A stretch of 64,000 nucleotides of DNA from Argyresthia goedartella. Lineage: Eukaryota; Arthropoda; Insecta; Lepidoptera; Argyresthiidae. The notes under the pieces are model-generated. The model made no database searches, was not told where the DNA came from, and worked only from the letters and a program-made list of their open reading frames with translations. Positions 60,101 through 62,190 of this stretch are shown in pieces. Position 1 is the stretch's first letter. Each line of letters opens with the position of its first letter. Both the position numbers and the translations under genes were made by a program. The stretch lies in NCBI GenBank assembly GCA_949825045.1, contig OX463815.1:29379356-29443355 (forward strand), in the 5' to 3' direction.

Positions 60101-62190
60101 ACACACTTCCTCCACTGGTGGCCAGCAATATTGGAGATATCATCCGATCATAGGTTGGTCTCCTGTCAGTCGGTCTTCGCTCCGCTATTTCCGTCGCGGG
60201 AAATTACCGAAACGCCTATGGGTAAAATGATAACCCTTAGCACTTAGTTACTTTATCATCACGCTGTGAAGAATCGGAGAGTGGACGGACCACCAGTATC
60301 AGATCTATTATGCTTAATGATAATGACCTAATGTCGCTCAACGTTTTTCATGCAGCCGACACCACTAAGCATGCTAACCACCGATAAGCGCACTGTTCGA
60401 GCCAACCTAGAATATGGTTCTAATTTGATCATCAGCGTGTTAAAAAGTACTGAGACAGATTCATTCGGACCTCACACCTACGTAATGTAATGTAACATGT
60501 AATAAAAATAACATAGCCATCGGCAAACTTTTGTCAGTCTATTCAGTTTATTCAGTCAGCCAACCAAGTAAGACATTATTTCAAAACACCAATATATACT
60601 CCTTTCAGACGGAGCTATACTGGTCGTCGGTCGGAGAAAGCACGCCATCTATCGCCGGCGCGACGGACGCAGCTGCTTGGCGGGCCTGGCGTACTAGAGC
60701 ACTGGCTTCTCAGCTGCCGAGGCAGGACCTGTCCTTGGCTCATTGCAACCATGTGGGGGATGCTGATAGGAGCCAGTATGAAGACTTTGTGGCGGCGAGG
60801 AATGAGATTGCGTTGGATATAGGTAAGCGCCATCTAGTGCTGAGTAGCATTTAGACAATTTCAGTTATTTACATTATAAATATAGTTTTATTTATTACCT
60901 TTCGTTTTGATTACCACATAAAAGTGTAGTTAATGCCTGTGTGCCACATGGCTTGGTAAATCAGACGAATGTGAATTCAACAAACCTACCTATTTGCTAT
61001 TTTTCAGGTGACGCCTTGCAGCATCATGGGCCGTCGACGGAATGTATGGGCTGCAATAAACCGATACGGACCGGAAGCATTGCTGTGCAGGCAAACAGGA
61101 TAGCCGAAGATGTACGTATCACTTACTTGATATTACGTTATTTAAGACTATCACATAATTTAAAACTACACACACACAAAAGCTGAACACACAATTTAAA
61201 CCATAATATTGAACAAATAAACCGCACAAGGACATGCCCGACACAAAGGTACCGATCTCACTGGTAGCCATACCGCGCTGCACGGCGAGTGAGATCCTTT
61301 GGATCAGGAACGCTCCGGAACGATTGTCAAAACCTCGGTCCCTCATGCGTCGCAAAATGTCCTTGACAAACATCCCGCCCTGAGCACCCCAATTACCCGT
61401 GGTCTCGACGGCGAAGGGAACAAACAGGTAGCTCCCCATCAGCTGCGCGTATGTTAGGCATTTCTGCCGCGCCGCCGACTCCGCTGCAGCCCCAGGTGTC
61501 GCCATGGTGGAGCCAATGTGGGATGCCGCGAACGTGCACACACAAGTAGCATCCCACAAAATGCAACGACCTCTCTTCTACGGTATCAAGGGGAGACCAT
61601 CCGGACGCTTCCCGTCGCTGCGACTCAAACCCGGTGGTTCAAGAACTGATGGAACGTCAGCAGAGACGAGAGCCCTCCGGACCATTAACCCCCAGTTTCC
61701 GAAAGAGTGGTCAAATGTAACAAGCGGTCAATCGATTATTTATTCAAAATAGCGGCATGTGATTGCTGAAATGCGTTTAACAAGAGTTTAACAATTTGTC
61801 ACAGCAAATTATCCTTTCAGAAACCGGGCGTTAGATTGGTATACTGAAATTAAAAAAACTTGTTAAAAATTTGAATTGGTGCTGCCATCTAGTGAACATA
61901 CGTAATAGGTGAAGTGCTGCGGTAACATTACGTTACATTAAGACACTAGATGGCGCCAGCAACATTTAGTTCCACTACTTGCCGTCAGGTTCCTTTGACT
62001 AATCTAATTTGTAACAAAATGAAATAACAGAATTTTCATACTTTAGGCCCTGTTCCACCCTTCGTGCTTCACATGCAGCGAGTGTGAGGAGCTCCTTGTG
62101 GAATTGGCGTATTGTTCTCTGGACGGAAGGCTGTACTGCGCCAGACATTATGCGGAGCGCTTGAAACCTAGGTGCACCGCCTGTGATGAG
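14251..62190 (+). CDS. Lmpt: Limpet-like PET/LIM-domain protein (partial, six exons; continues past window)
   Basis: Joined exons: 14251-14943, 15035-15120, 59844-60000, 60609-60822, 61008-61111, 62047-62190. Each boundary has a GT donor and AG acceptor, and the phases match throughout (0, 2, 0, 1, 0). The product has an N-terminal extension, a Cys-rich segment (CDNC...CPGFIPHAW then CKSCGC), a PET domain opening at YDWAPPGL and closing at NEIALDIG, and a first LIM domain ([20 protein letters not shown]), with CTACDE opening a second LIM domain. PET-LIM proteins (Testin, Prickle, Limpet) are actin/junction or muscle adaptors. The PET C-terminus ([30 protein letters not shown]) fits Limpet best from memory; Testin or Prickle is the alternative. 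Remaining LIM exons must lie beyond 64000. The exon 2-3 intron is 44,723 bp and transposon-filled. Family call is firm; the exact orthologue is less sure. Confidence 0.8.
15035..15120 (+). CDS. Lmpt: Lmpt exon 2: N-terminal zinc-binding Cys segment
   Basis: The acceptor tgtctacag precedes 15035 and the donor gtatgt follows 15120. The 86 bp encode 28 residues plus two bases of an Arg codon. It carries C-x2-C...C ([13 protein letters not shown]) and ends HAW, then AG. The missing base and KTCKSCGC come from the exon at 59844. Together they form the Cys-rich block that precedes PET in Testin/Limpet-type proteins. This cross-intron match is strong evidence that the two loci, 44.7 kb apart, belong to one gene. 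Confidence 0.8.
15851..16069 (+). CDS. Small basic ORF, possible short gene or extra first exon
   Basis: A 72-residue frame that is Lys/Arg/Asn-rich with a CHCC motif near its end ([14 protein letters not shown]). A TATA-like ttataataac lies just upstream and AATAAA-type signals lie near 16280. No domain is recognised. It sits in the giant Lmpt intron on the same strand. Possible internal donors (CGA|GTGAAT, AGG|GTGATC) are phase 0 and do not fit exon 3. It could be chance. Confidence 0.25.
   Translation: MHLSLDNIYKRLAANLHPEIVEKKKTPKFPSRERNLAVRRRKTNNNNVRVNNNECHCCNNRVISETDARELS
16700..16835. repeat. Foldback family C fragment
   Basis: Shares CACCCCACCTTACCCTA and GCGAGAAAGAGAGGTCA with copies near 23470-23530 and 43030-43145. 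16070-16700 to its left holds only AATAAA-type words and AT-rich sequence. Confidence 0.6.
16950..17535. repeat. Imperfect inverted repeat rich in TTTGACTA words
   Basis: 16978-17045 (CTGACTAAAG...GTCAAACCTAGG) is complementary with gaps to 17466-17535 (...CTAGGTTTGAC...CTTTAGTCAAGG). A direct CTTTAGTCAAGGCC-type word also occurs at both ends. Looks like a foldback element; the centre has a poly-A tract (17247-17259). Confidence 0.55.
18397..18901. mobile_element. hAT-like MITE, 505 bp
   Basis: Ends TAGAGATGCACCCGGTATCC and the complement of TAGAGATGGGCCGGATCC, flanked by an 8-bp target duplication (GTTGAAAC at 18389, GTTGAAAA at 18902; 7 of 8). GGATCCGG/CCGGATAC words dominate both subterminal regions. 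No transposase, so non-autonomous. Confidence 0.8.
18910..20710. other. No gene recognised
   Basis: Contains a perfect 16-bp hairpin at 19174-19217 and otherwise AT-rich intron sequence. Confidence 0.4.
19174..19217. repeat. Perfect 16-bp hairpin, 12-nt loop
   Basis: TGTTACTGTTAGCCAT (19174-19189) and its exact complement at 19202-19217. Confidence 0.85.
20716..20968 (-). mobile_element. RTE-type LINE 3' end
   Basis: The minus-strand frame reads [20 protein letters not shown] then ARWTDDI...[12 protein letters not shown], the characteristic C-terminus of RTE ORF2. It is followed by CCCAGCAGTGGGTAAATGTG and a (GAT)n tail (seen as CATCAT at 20721-20740), typical of RTE 3' ends. Strongly 5'-truncated. 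Confidence 0.85.
21511..21787. mobile_element. MITE family B, complete copy (277 bp)
   Basis: Target duplication TTTATTAA on both sides (21503-21510, 21788-21795). Inverted ends GGCAAGTATTTAACCGCACA / GGGGAAATATTAAGCTGCAC, then CATCAAAAATAC. The body contains GGGGGCTTCGCTTCGTTCAC and CCTAACACGAAGGATA. No coding capacity. TTAGGTTGG microsatellite (TAGG)n precedes it at 21382. Confidence 0.85.
22439..22920 (+). repeat. Left arm of 482-bp TTAA-bounded inverted pair
   Basis: Bounded by TTAA at 22435-22438 and 22921-22924. Starts GGGGTTAAATATGGCC and ends TTGTTCAGCCC. About 95% complementary to 23585-24066. Confidence 0.88.
23080..23159. repeat. 80-bp hairpin between the 482-bp arms
   Basis: TGTGTTAAGTAGCCTACCTA pairs with its complement ending at 23159 with one G-T position. 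An inner GTACAATGTA/TACATTGTAC pair extends the stem. Confidence 0.8.
23470..23530. repeat. Foldback family C fragment
   Basis: CACCTCACCTTACCCTATGC followed by GAGAAAGAGAAGTCACAG, as at 16.75 and 43.08 kb. Confidence 0.55.
23585..24066 (-). repeat. Right arm of 482-bp TTAA-bounded inverted pair
   Basis: Bounded by TTAA at 23581-23584 and 24067-24070. Same length as the left arm, opposite orientation. TTAA on both sides of each arm suggests two separate insertions of one TTAA-targeting element rather than a single transposon with long ends. Confidence 0.88.
24207..24461. mobile_element. Hairpin MITE family A, complete copy
   Basis: Ends GTGACATTTAATTAGCAGAC and the complement of GGTGTCATTTTATTAGCTGA; both lead into ACCATATTTTGGGG. 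The inner part is also self-complementary (ATATGATCGCAAACG / CGTTTGCTACA). The centre is CAGCTGATCGGGTC. No coding. Confidence 0.8.
24601..25157. repeat. 71-bp tandem array, eight units, with Maf/AP-1-like sites
   Basis: Units start at 24601, 24672, 24743, 24814, 24885, 24956, 25027 and 25093; the seventh is 66 bp and the eighth is incomplete. Units 1-6 contain TGACTCAGCA (24637 and every 71 bp), a CncC/Nrf-Maf-type antioxidant-response word. Units 7-8 have TGACTCAGGT. Each also has an ACGTAC...GTACGT dyad. Units are nearly identical. Confidence 0.9.
25669..26185. mobile_element. hAT-like MITE, 517 bp
   Basis: A perfect 8-bp target duplication GTTGTATT (25661-25668, 26186-26193). Ends TAGGGATGCAACGATAC and GTATCG...GGTTGCATTCCTA. 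Subterminal CCGATACCGATACG and TATCGGTATCGGTATCG repeats. No transposase. 25158-25660 holds no recognised feature. Confidence 0.88.
26194..28370. other. No gene recognised
   Basis: AT-rich intron sequence with a poly-G run at 28269-28279. No frame with coding character. Confidence 0.4.
28371..28411. repeat. 41-nt near-perfect palindrome at SINE head
   Basis: TGTACTTTCCAAGCGAGAGG, a single A, then its exact 20-nt complement. The right arm runs into the SINE B box. Confidence 0.9.
28391..28600 (+). mobile_element. tRNA-headed SINE, rearranged head
   Basis: B box GGTTCGAATCC, then the common body (ACACAGGGTGTCACAGTGTG, CCAGAAGCAATGCATGTGCC) and a GTTATGTTATGG tail. The A-box half is replaced by the 20-bp palindrome arm. 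Confidence 0.75.
28601..29489. other. No gene recognised; CCGAA-rich patch
   Basis: 29149-29215 has CCGGCCGAACATTCGG and related TTCGG words, echoing 30895-31015; possibly two ends of one interrupted hAT-like element. A (CCCGCCG)n tract lies at 29290-29315. Confidence 0.35.
29490..29870 (-). mobile_element. Probable LINE 3' UTR fragment
   Basis: Plus-strand (AAAACTC)n followed by ATCATTTATTGCAAATAGGC reads on the minus strand as 3' UTR ending in a short repeat tail. No open frame survives. Confidence 0.4.
29945..30895 (-). mobile_element. 5'-truncated LINE with RT C-terminus
   Basis: A 187-codon frame (30845-30282) carries the RT thumb and downstream region: [58 protein letters not shown]. 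The 3' UTR (TACATATACTTAGCAAACG) ends in an A-tail seen as a T run at 29948-29958. The same 3' end is inserted at 53.4 kb. Jockey/CR1-like; the clade is not certain. Confidence 0.8.
30895..31015. repeat. CCGAA/TTCGG-rich transposon end
   Basis: CCGAATATTCGG, CCGAATTTCGGCCGAATGCC and GAATTTCGGCAAATCCCTA are typical of hAT-like ends in insects. The partner end was not firmly found. Confidence 0.4.
31200..31441. repeat. CpG-rich MITE-like repeat
   Basis: GGCTCTACACTCGCGCGCGA at the left and the complement of GGGCTCCACACATCGCGCGC at the right. The interior is strikingly rich in CGCG and GTCGCG words against an AT-rich background. No frame with coding character. Confidence 0.6.
31555..31650. repeat. 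GAGCCGAAGGCGAG hairpin repeat, copy 1
   Basis: Contains CGCCTTCGGCTCGTG, ACTCTCGAGTATTAATGCCC and ATTATGTAGCAGTCACATAA; the inverse of 51280-51395. Confidence 0.65.
31660..33370. other. No gene recognised
   Basis: AT-rich intron. Frames up to 69 codons have no coding character. Confidence 0.4.
33667..35649 (-). CDS. LINE ORF2 reverse transcriptase part
   Basis: 660 codons. [57 protein letters not shown] and the catalytic YADDLQIY are in order, then [12 protein letters not shown] and the C-terminal [12 protein letters not shown]. Coding sense extends upstream of the first Met (to about 35780). This half of ORF2 is uninterrupted; the endonuclease half is not. Confidence 0.85.
   Translation of the reverse strand: MFDKHAPVKKVKVKHLPAPWLTDTIKGLMAKRNRAKTKYKKDPTEENLLAYKSLRNRCSRLCRDAKRRHIFECIENYAPAQVWKFLKTLGIGKSQDLTLGNIDLNGLNHFFAVPPVQMDPSVKDATLRNLLSRTVSCHSSFNLRHVGIAAVRKAVLAISSKAVGDDKICSQMLTSVLGELLPVITHIINASLSDCHFPSQWKRALVIPLPKTSNPTSYKEYRPISILPILSKVLESIVHTQLSTYLSSMNLLNSFQSGFRPGHSTTTALLKVTDDIQLAMDQKRMSVLALLDFSSAFNCVDFDILVAILHSLNVSSHAARWFDSYLRDRQQRINSEETSTDWCDLFTGVPQGGILSPLLFSVFINSISDVLTSSYHLYADDLQIYRHFSPRDVTPAVEALNADLENIRKWALSYGLLVNPRKSQALILGTRYSLDLLQLPIAPLIFDGTVIKYSDKAKNLGIVFDNMLSWSPHVSEVSRRVFASFHSLRKLQYFLPRHTKVTLAQSLLLPLIDYADACWVSANEEQLNKLERLQNLGIRFIFGLRKYDHVSQYRKELGWLPIRLRRDFHILTLLFNILRNPRYPSYLRERFEFLFSRGKERRSHTVSLLCIPQHNTVAYEHSFRLRAIRLWNALPCTIRDSPTLFSFKNRLKEHLLSLSS
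35783..36625 (-). pseudogene. LINE ORF2 endonuclease domain, with stop codon
   Basis: The APE-type endonuclease start is visible: [45 protein letters not shown] at 36125-36127 interrupts the frame, which then runs on in the same frame (FNTCLL-like, [12 protein letters not shown]) to 35783. The RT continues in another frame, so a second break lies near 35790. Confidence 0.8.
37149..37553 (-). pseudogene. LINE ORF1 C-terminal part
   Basis: [19 protein letters not shown] is a motif typical of the C-terminus of insect LINE ORF1 proteins. A Pro/Ala/Thr-rich and RTRGGRGG basic tail follows. The frame is open to a stop near 37590 without a convincing ATG, so the N-terminus is missing. Confidence 0.65.
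37591..38307. other. No gene recognised
   Basis: AT-rich; searched on the minus strand for a second exon for 38308-38386 without a convincing result. Confidence 0.35.
38308..38386 (-). CDS. Possible first coding exon of a minus-strand gene
   Basis: On the minus strand an ATG at 38386 opens 26 codons ending in a strong donor, AAAG|GTAGGT (GT at 38307-38306). The peptide contains [19 protein letters not shown], which resembles the start of a SAM-like helical domain (acidic helix, then WGL..Y...F). No convincing second exon was found down to 37600. It lies inside the Lmpt intron on the opposite strand. It could be a nested gene's start or a transposon fragment. Confidence 0.3.
38387..39936. other. 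No gene recognised
   Basis: Overlapping short frames at 38425-38768 on both strands are basic and low in complexity; none looks real. A poly-A/T-rich stretch follows. Confidence 0.4.
39937..40300. repeat. 13 x 28-bp tandem array
   Basis: Exactly 364 bp of the 28-bp unit GTTAACCTCGGCTACTAGAC + TGGTATAA, head to tail, with no visible differences between copies. There are no spacers, so it is a minisatellite and not a CRISPR array. Confidence 0.95.
40301..41245. other. No gene recognised
   Basis: AT-rich, with a short direct repeat AGTAATTTATTAACATTATT-like at 40845 and 40890. Confidence 0.4.
41246..41638 (-). repeat. AGGGTTCCGTACC repeat, copy 3 (minus)
   Basis: AAAAACCGGTCAAGTGCAAG at the left and CACCCTTCGGACCCTAAAAA at the right, the complement of copies 1 and 2 but more diverged. 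It ends about 400 bp upstream of the candidate exon at 42037. Confidence 0.8.
42037..42230 (+). CDS. Candidate alternative first coding exon of Lmpt
   Basis: ATG 42037 comes directly after an in-frame TAA, so translation probably starts here. The frame stays open for 64 codons plus two bases (AG) to a strong donor, CAG|GTAAGG, at 42231. The leftover AG is the same as at the end of exon 2, so splicing to 59844 would make the same Arg-Lys-Thr-Cys junction. The stretch is clearly more GC-rich than its surroundings, as expected for coding sequence. The peptide begins [14 protein letters not shown] and includes [19 protein letters not shown] recognise no domain. It could instead be an exon of an unrelated nested gene. 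Confidence 0.55.
42354..42593. mobile_element. Hairpin MITE family A, complete copy
   Basis: AGGTGACATTTAATTAGCCG ... TTAATTAAATGTGACCT, with the inner dyad CATATGGTCGCAAACG / TTGCGACCATATG. It begins about 120 bp after the donor of the candidate exon. Confidence 0.85.
43030..43295. repeat. Two adjacent foldback family C units
   Basis: Unit 1 (about 43038-43145) and unit 2 (about 43150-43295) each fold on themselves: CCAAGTTTCTCTGGCTCTGA / CTCAGTGCCACATAAACTTA, and TTTCTTTGGCTGAGTGCCGC / GCGGCACTCAGCCACAGATA. Both contain an AGAAAGAGAGGT/ACCTCTCTTTCT tract. Confidence 0.7.
43373..43420. repeat. TAGGTAGGTAC microsatellite
   Basis: About four copies of an 11-bp unit, typical of lepidopteran TAGG-type microsatellites. 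43421-44890 has only a T-tract at 44141-44156 and an ATCAAAATCA-like patch at 44330-44400. Confidence 0.8.
44895..44985. repeat. MITE family B fragment
   Basis: GGGGGCGAGCGCAGCGAAGC then TCTTCGTGTTAGGTTAACATG, the central part of family B. Termini missing. Confidence 0.6.
45752..45917. repeat. Foldback repeat
   Basis: TGTGTCACTCAGGAGCAAAA (45757) is complementary to TTTTGCTCCCTTGTGACACA (about 45888). The centre carries a small palindrome, GGATTCTATTGTAGAATCC. 44986-45751 is AT-rich without a gene. Confidence 0.65.
46498..46545 (+). mobile_element. RTE 3'-end fragment
   Basis: CCCAGCGGTGGGTCGATGTG then GGCTGATAGACG matches the 3' end of the RTE copy at 20.7 kb (CCCAGCAGTGGGTAAATGTG, GGCTGATTGA). 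It abuts the SINE at 46556. Confidence 0.6.
46556..46742 (+). mobile_element. tRNA-headed SINE
   Basis: CAGCGGTTGTGGCTCTGCC, B box GGTTCGCACCC, then the common body (ATACAGGGTAACCTAGTGTG, CCAGAAGAAATGTATGTGCC) and a GTTATGTTATG tail. Confidence 0.8.
46743..49460. other. No gene recognised
   Basis: Searched on both strands; short frames up to 100 codons (47944-48246, 49325-49627) show no domain or coding signature. Confidence 0.4.
49465..49700 (+). mobile_element. Second tRNA-headed SINE type
   Basis: A-box-like TGGCCGAGTCGGTAGTGACC and B box GGTTCGAGTCC. The body differs from the other SINEs (a doubled TTATCTAGTACCC) but keeps ATACAGGGAATCCTAGTTTG. Not a functional tRNA. Confidence 0.7.
50007..50513. 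repeat. Inverted-repeat-bounded segment, ~55-bp ends
   Basis: Left end TTCCCTTCGCCGTTAAGTTG (about 50022) and its complement in CAACTTAACGGCGAAGGGAA (about 50474), extending imperfectly about 55 bp on each side. The interior, about 390 bp, has no coding sequence. Confidence 0.6.
50539..50623. repeat. GC-rich 85-nt hairpin
   Basis: TTACCTCCCGCCGCTCTCAC and on pairs with GTGCGAGGGGCGGGAGGTAA at the right over about 37 bp with few mismatches; the core is CGCACCCCGCGCG. Surroundings are AT-rich. 50624-51087 shows nothing else. Confidence 0.8.
51088..51175 (+). repeat. AGGGTTCCGTACC repeat, fragment
   Basis: AGGGTTCCGTACCCGAAGGG start, GGGACCCTATTA, and a (CTGT)n tract; truncated after about 85 bp. 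Confidence 0.7.
51280..51395. repeat. GAGCCGAAGGCGAG hairpin repeat, copy 2
   Basis: GGCATTAAAACTCGAGAG and its complement CTCTCGAGTTTTAATGCC-type arm flank TTATGAAACGAGCCGAAGG and GAGTTTCATAA. The full unit folds on itself. Confidence 0.75.
51760..52553 (-). mobile_element. Internally deleted mariner-like element
   Basis: Ends CTGTCAAGAAAGTACCGGGAA and the complement CAGTCAAAAAAGTATCGGGAA, about 790 bp apart. The transposase start ([20 protein letters not shown]) lies at the right (about 52350) and its C-terminus ([20 protein letters not shown]) at 52037-51813. The central catalytic region is missing or shifted. The C-terminal sequence suggests a rosa-like mariner; the subfamily is uncertain. 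Confidence 0.8.
52830..52895 (-). repeat. AGGGTTCCGTACC repeat, small internal fragment
   Basis: GCAAAATGTTGTTCACAAAA and TTATTGGTGGTGCTACTTT match the interior of the minus copy at 41340-41380. Confidence 0.5.
53291..53674. mobile_element. MITE family B copy carrying a LINE insertion
   Basis: Target duplication TTAAATAA (53283-53290, 53675-53682). Ends ATTAAACTGCACATCAAAAA and the complement in TTTTTGATGTGCGATTAAAT. Its length exceeds the 277-bp copy by about 107 bp, which is the LINE 3' fragment at 53373-53480. Confidence 0.85.
53373..53480 (-). mobile_element. LINE 3' fragment nested in MITE B
   Basis: (TCAAAG)n at the left, then TGTAGATATTTACATATACT and TCTACATTGGACCACTGTGG, the same 3' end as the LINE at 29945. 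The minus-strand tail is (CTTTGA)n. Confidence 0.8.
53683..54888. other. No gene recognised
   Basis: Two short minus-strand frames (54211-54468, 54607-54819) lack any signature. AT-rich intron. Confidence 0.4.
54889..55080 (-). mobile_element. tRNA-headed SINE, minus strand
   Basis: On the plus strand: ACATACATTTCTTCTGGCCC, CACACTAGGATACCCTGTGT, then CCGGGGACCGAACCCGGGGC (B box complement) and GCATGGTAGGCAGAGATGCC. Same family as 7722 and 46556. Confidence 0.8.
55734..56005. mobile_element. MITE family B, complete copy (272 bp)
   Basis: Target duplication AATAAAAA (55726-55733, 56006-56013). Ends GGGAAATATAAAACTGCACA and the complement in TGATTTGCCATTAAATACTC. Same core as 21511. Confidence 0.85.
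56260..56459. repeat. 5 x 40-bp tandem array
   Basis: Unit TTTTACAAGGTCAACCTTAA + AACAAACGACTAAACCTATA, exactly five head-to-tail copies. Each contains AAGGTCAACCTT, a palindrome that includes the nuclear-receptor half-site AGGTCA. Confidence 0.95.
57000..58308 (+). mobile_element. maT (DD37D) DNA transposon, nearly intact
   Basis: 1309 bp with inverted ends CACAGTCAGGTCATAAGTTC and the complement of CATAGTCAGATCATAAGTTC, extending through CTGTCACA. TA target duplication at 56998-56999 and 58309-58310. Encodes one transposase with a single late nonsense codon. Confidence 0.92.
57110..58132 (+). CDS. maT transposase, DD37D, C-terminally truncated
   Basis: The likely start is Met 12 of the open frame (57143, [20 protein letters not shown]), which the decayed copy at 13343 shares. 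Helix-turn-helix DNA-binding half ([34 protein letters not shown]), then catalytic Asp in LFSDEKIF (D162), [11 protein letters not shown] (D258) and SPLDYKIW (D296). There are 37 residues between the second and third Asp, the maT signature. TGA at 58130-58132 ends the frame after AAIDD; 16 more sense codons follow in frame before TAA at 58181-58183. A TGG-to-TGA change is the simplest cause. Confidence 0.9.
   Translation: MYFLEFFSFLNMEWTLKEDRVAVIALHRCGYAPIQIFDLLKNLNITKRFVYRTIKRYNEDSSVDDRSRSGLPRSVRTPAVIKAVKARIQRNPIRKQKLLALQMGLSRTTVKRVLNEDLGLRAYRRKTGHRLDARLMDLRLKRCRALLKRNAGKKHREILFSDEKIFTVEEIYNKQNDKVNAHSSEEASNRIPRIQRGQFPSSLMVWLGVSYWGLTEVHFCEKGVKTNAVVYQNTVLKNLVEPVSHTMFNNRHWVFQQDSAPAHRAKSTQDWLAAREIDFIRHEDWPSSSPDLSPLDYKIWQHLEEKACSKPHPDLESLKASLIKAAADIDMDLVRAAIDD
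58311..59026. other. No gene recognised
   Basis: AT-rich intron sequence. Confidence 0.4.
59027..59110 (+). repeat. AGGGTTCCGTACC repeat, diverged fragment
   Basis: AGGGTTTCGTACCCGAAGG and (CCGT)n followed by CGTCTGTCACACAGG; the remainder is missing or too diverged. 59111-59843 is otherwise blank up to the exon 3 acceptor. Confidence 0.6.
59844..60000 (+). CDS. Lmpt: Lmpt exon 3: Cys motif and start of PET domain
   Basis: The acceptor caccag ends at 59843 and the donor gtgcgt starts at 60001. The 157 bp give one base plus 52 codons. The product has KTCKSCGC (second half of the N-terminal Cys cluster), then [15 protein letters not shown], and ends [12 protein letters not shown], which is the recognisable opening of a PET domain. 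It is a shared exon if 42037-42230 is an alternative start. Confidence 0.85.
60018..60103. repeat. (TA)n microsatellite in intron 3
   Basis: Two TA runs separated by TAGAATACA, about 18 bp after the exon 3 donor. TATATAGAATACA recurs at both run ends. Confidence 0.95.
60609..60822 (+). CDS. Lmpt: Lmpt exon 4: PET domain core
   Basis: The acceptor cctttcag precedes 60609 and the donor gtaagc follows 60822. There are 71 codons plus one base. It encodes the rest of the PET domain, including [14 protein letters not shown] and [16 protein letters not shown]. The Gln-Leu-Pro ... Cys ... Tyr-Glu pattern is typical of PET, and the C-terminus matches Limpet better than Testin or Prickle. The first ~40 residues are Ala-rich and less conserved-looking. 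Confidence 0.85.
61008..61111 (+). CDS. Lmpt: Lmpt exon 5: first half of LIM domain 1
   Basis: The acceptor ttttcag precedes 61008 and the donor gtacgt follows 61111. Two bases plus 34 codons. [20 protein letters not shown] supplies the first zinc-finger C-x2-C pair of LIM1. The leading GT completes the Gly codon opened by exon 4. Confidence 0.85.
61205..61680 (-). pseudogene. Decayed retroelement ORF fragment in intron 5
   Basis: Minus-strand frame with [31 protein letters not shown] and [16 protein letters not shown], a conserved block seen at the C-terminus of reverse-transcriptase-bearing ORFs in many invertebrates. Upstream codons (PDGLPLIP, then TAG where Trp is usual, then [11 protein letters not shown]) continue it, so at least one stop is present. 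Exact element class unknown. Confidence 0.6.
61881..61957. promoter_or_regulatory. Pair of CTCF-like words in intron 5
   Basis: CACTAGATGGCGCC at 61944-61957 matches the CTCF core CCAnyAGrkGGC except for one base. An opposite-strand relative, GCTGCCATCTAGTG, lies at 61881-61894. The spacing is 49 bp. Similar words also occur in lepidopteran repeats, so function is unproven. Confidence 0.3.
62047..62190 (+). CDS. Lmpt: Lmpt exon 6: second half of LIM 1, start of LIM 2
   Basis: The acceptor catactttag precedes 62047 and the donor gttagt follows 62190. There are 48 codons, phase 0 at both ends. [20 protein letters not shown] has the H-x2-C-x2-C-x2-C ligands of LIM1, [13 protein letters not shown] the final C/H ligands, and CTACDE the first pair of LIM2. 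LLVEL...KPRC.ACDE is a family hallmark. The next exon is not in the window. Confidence 0.88.
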
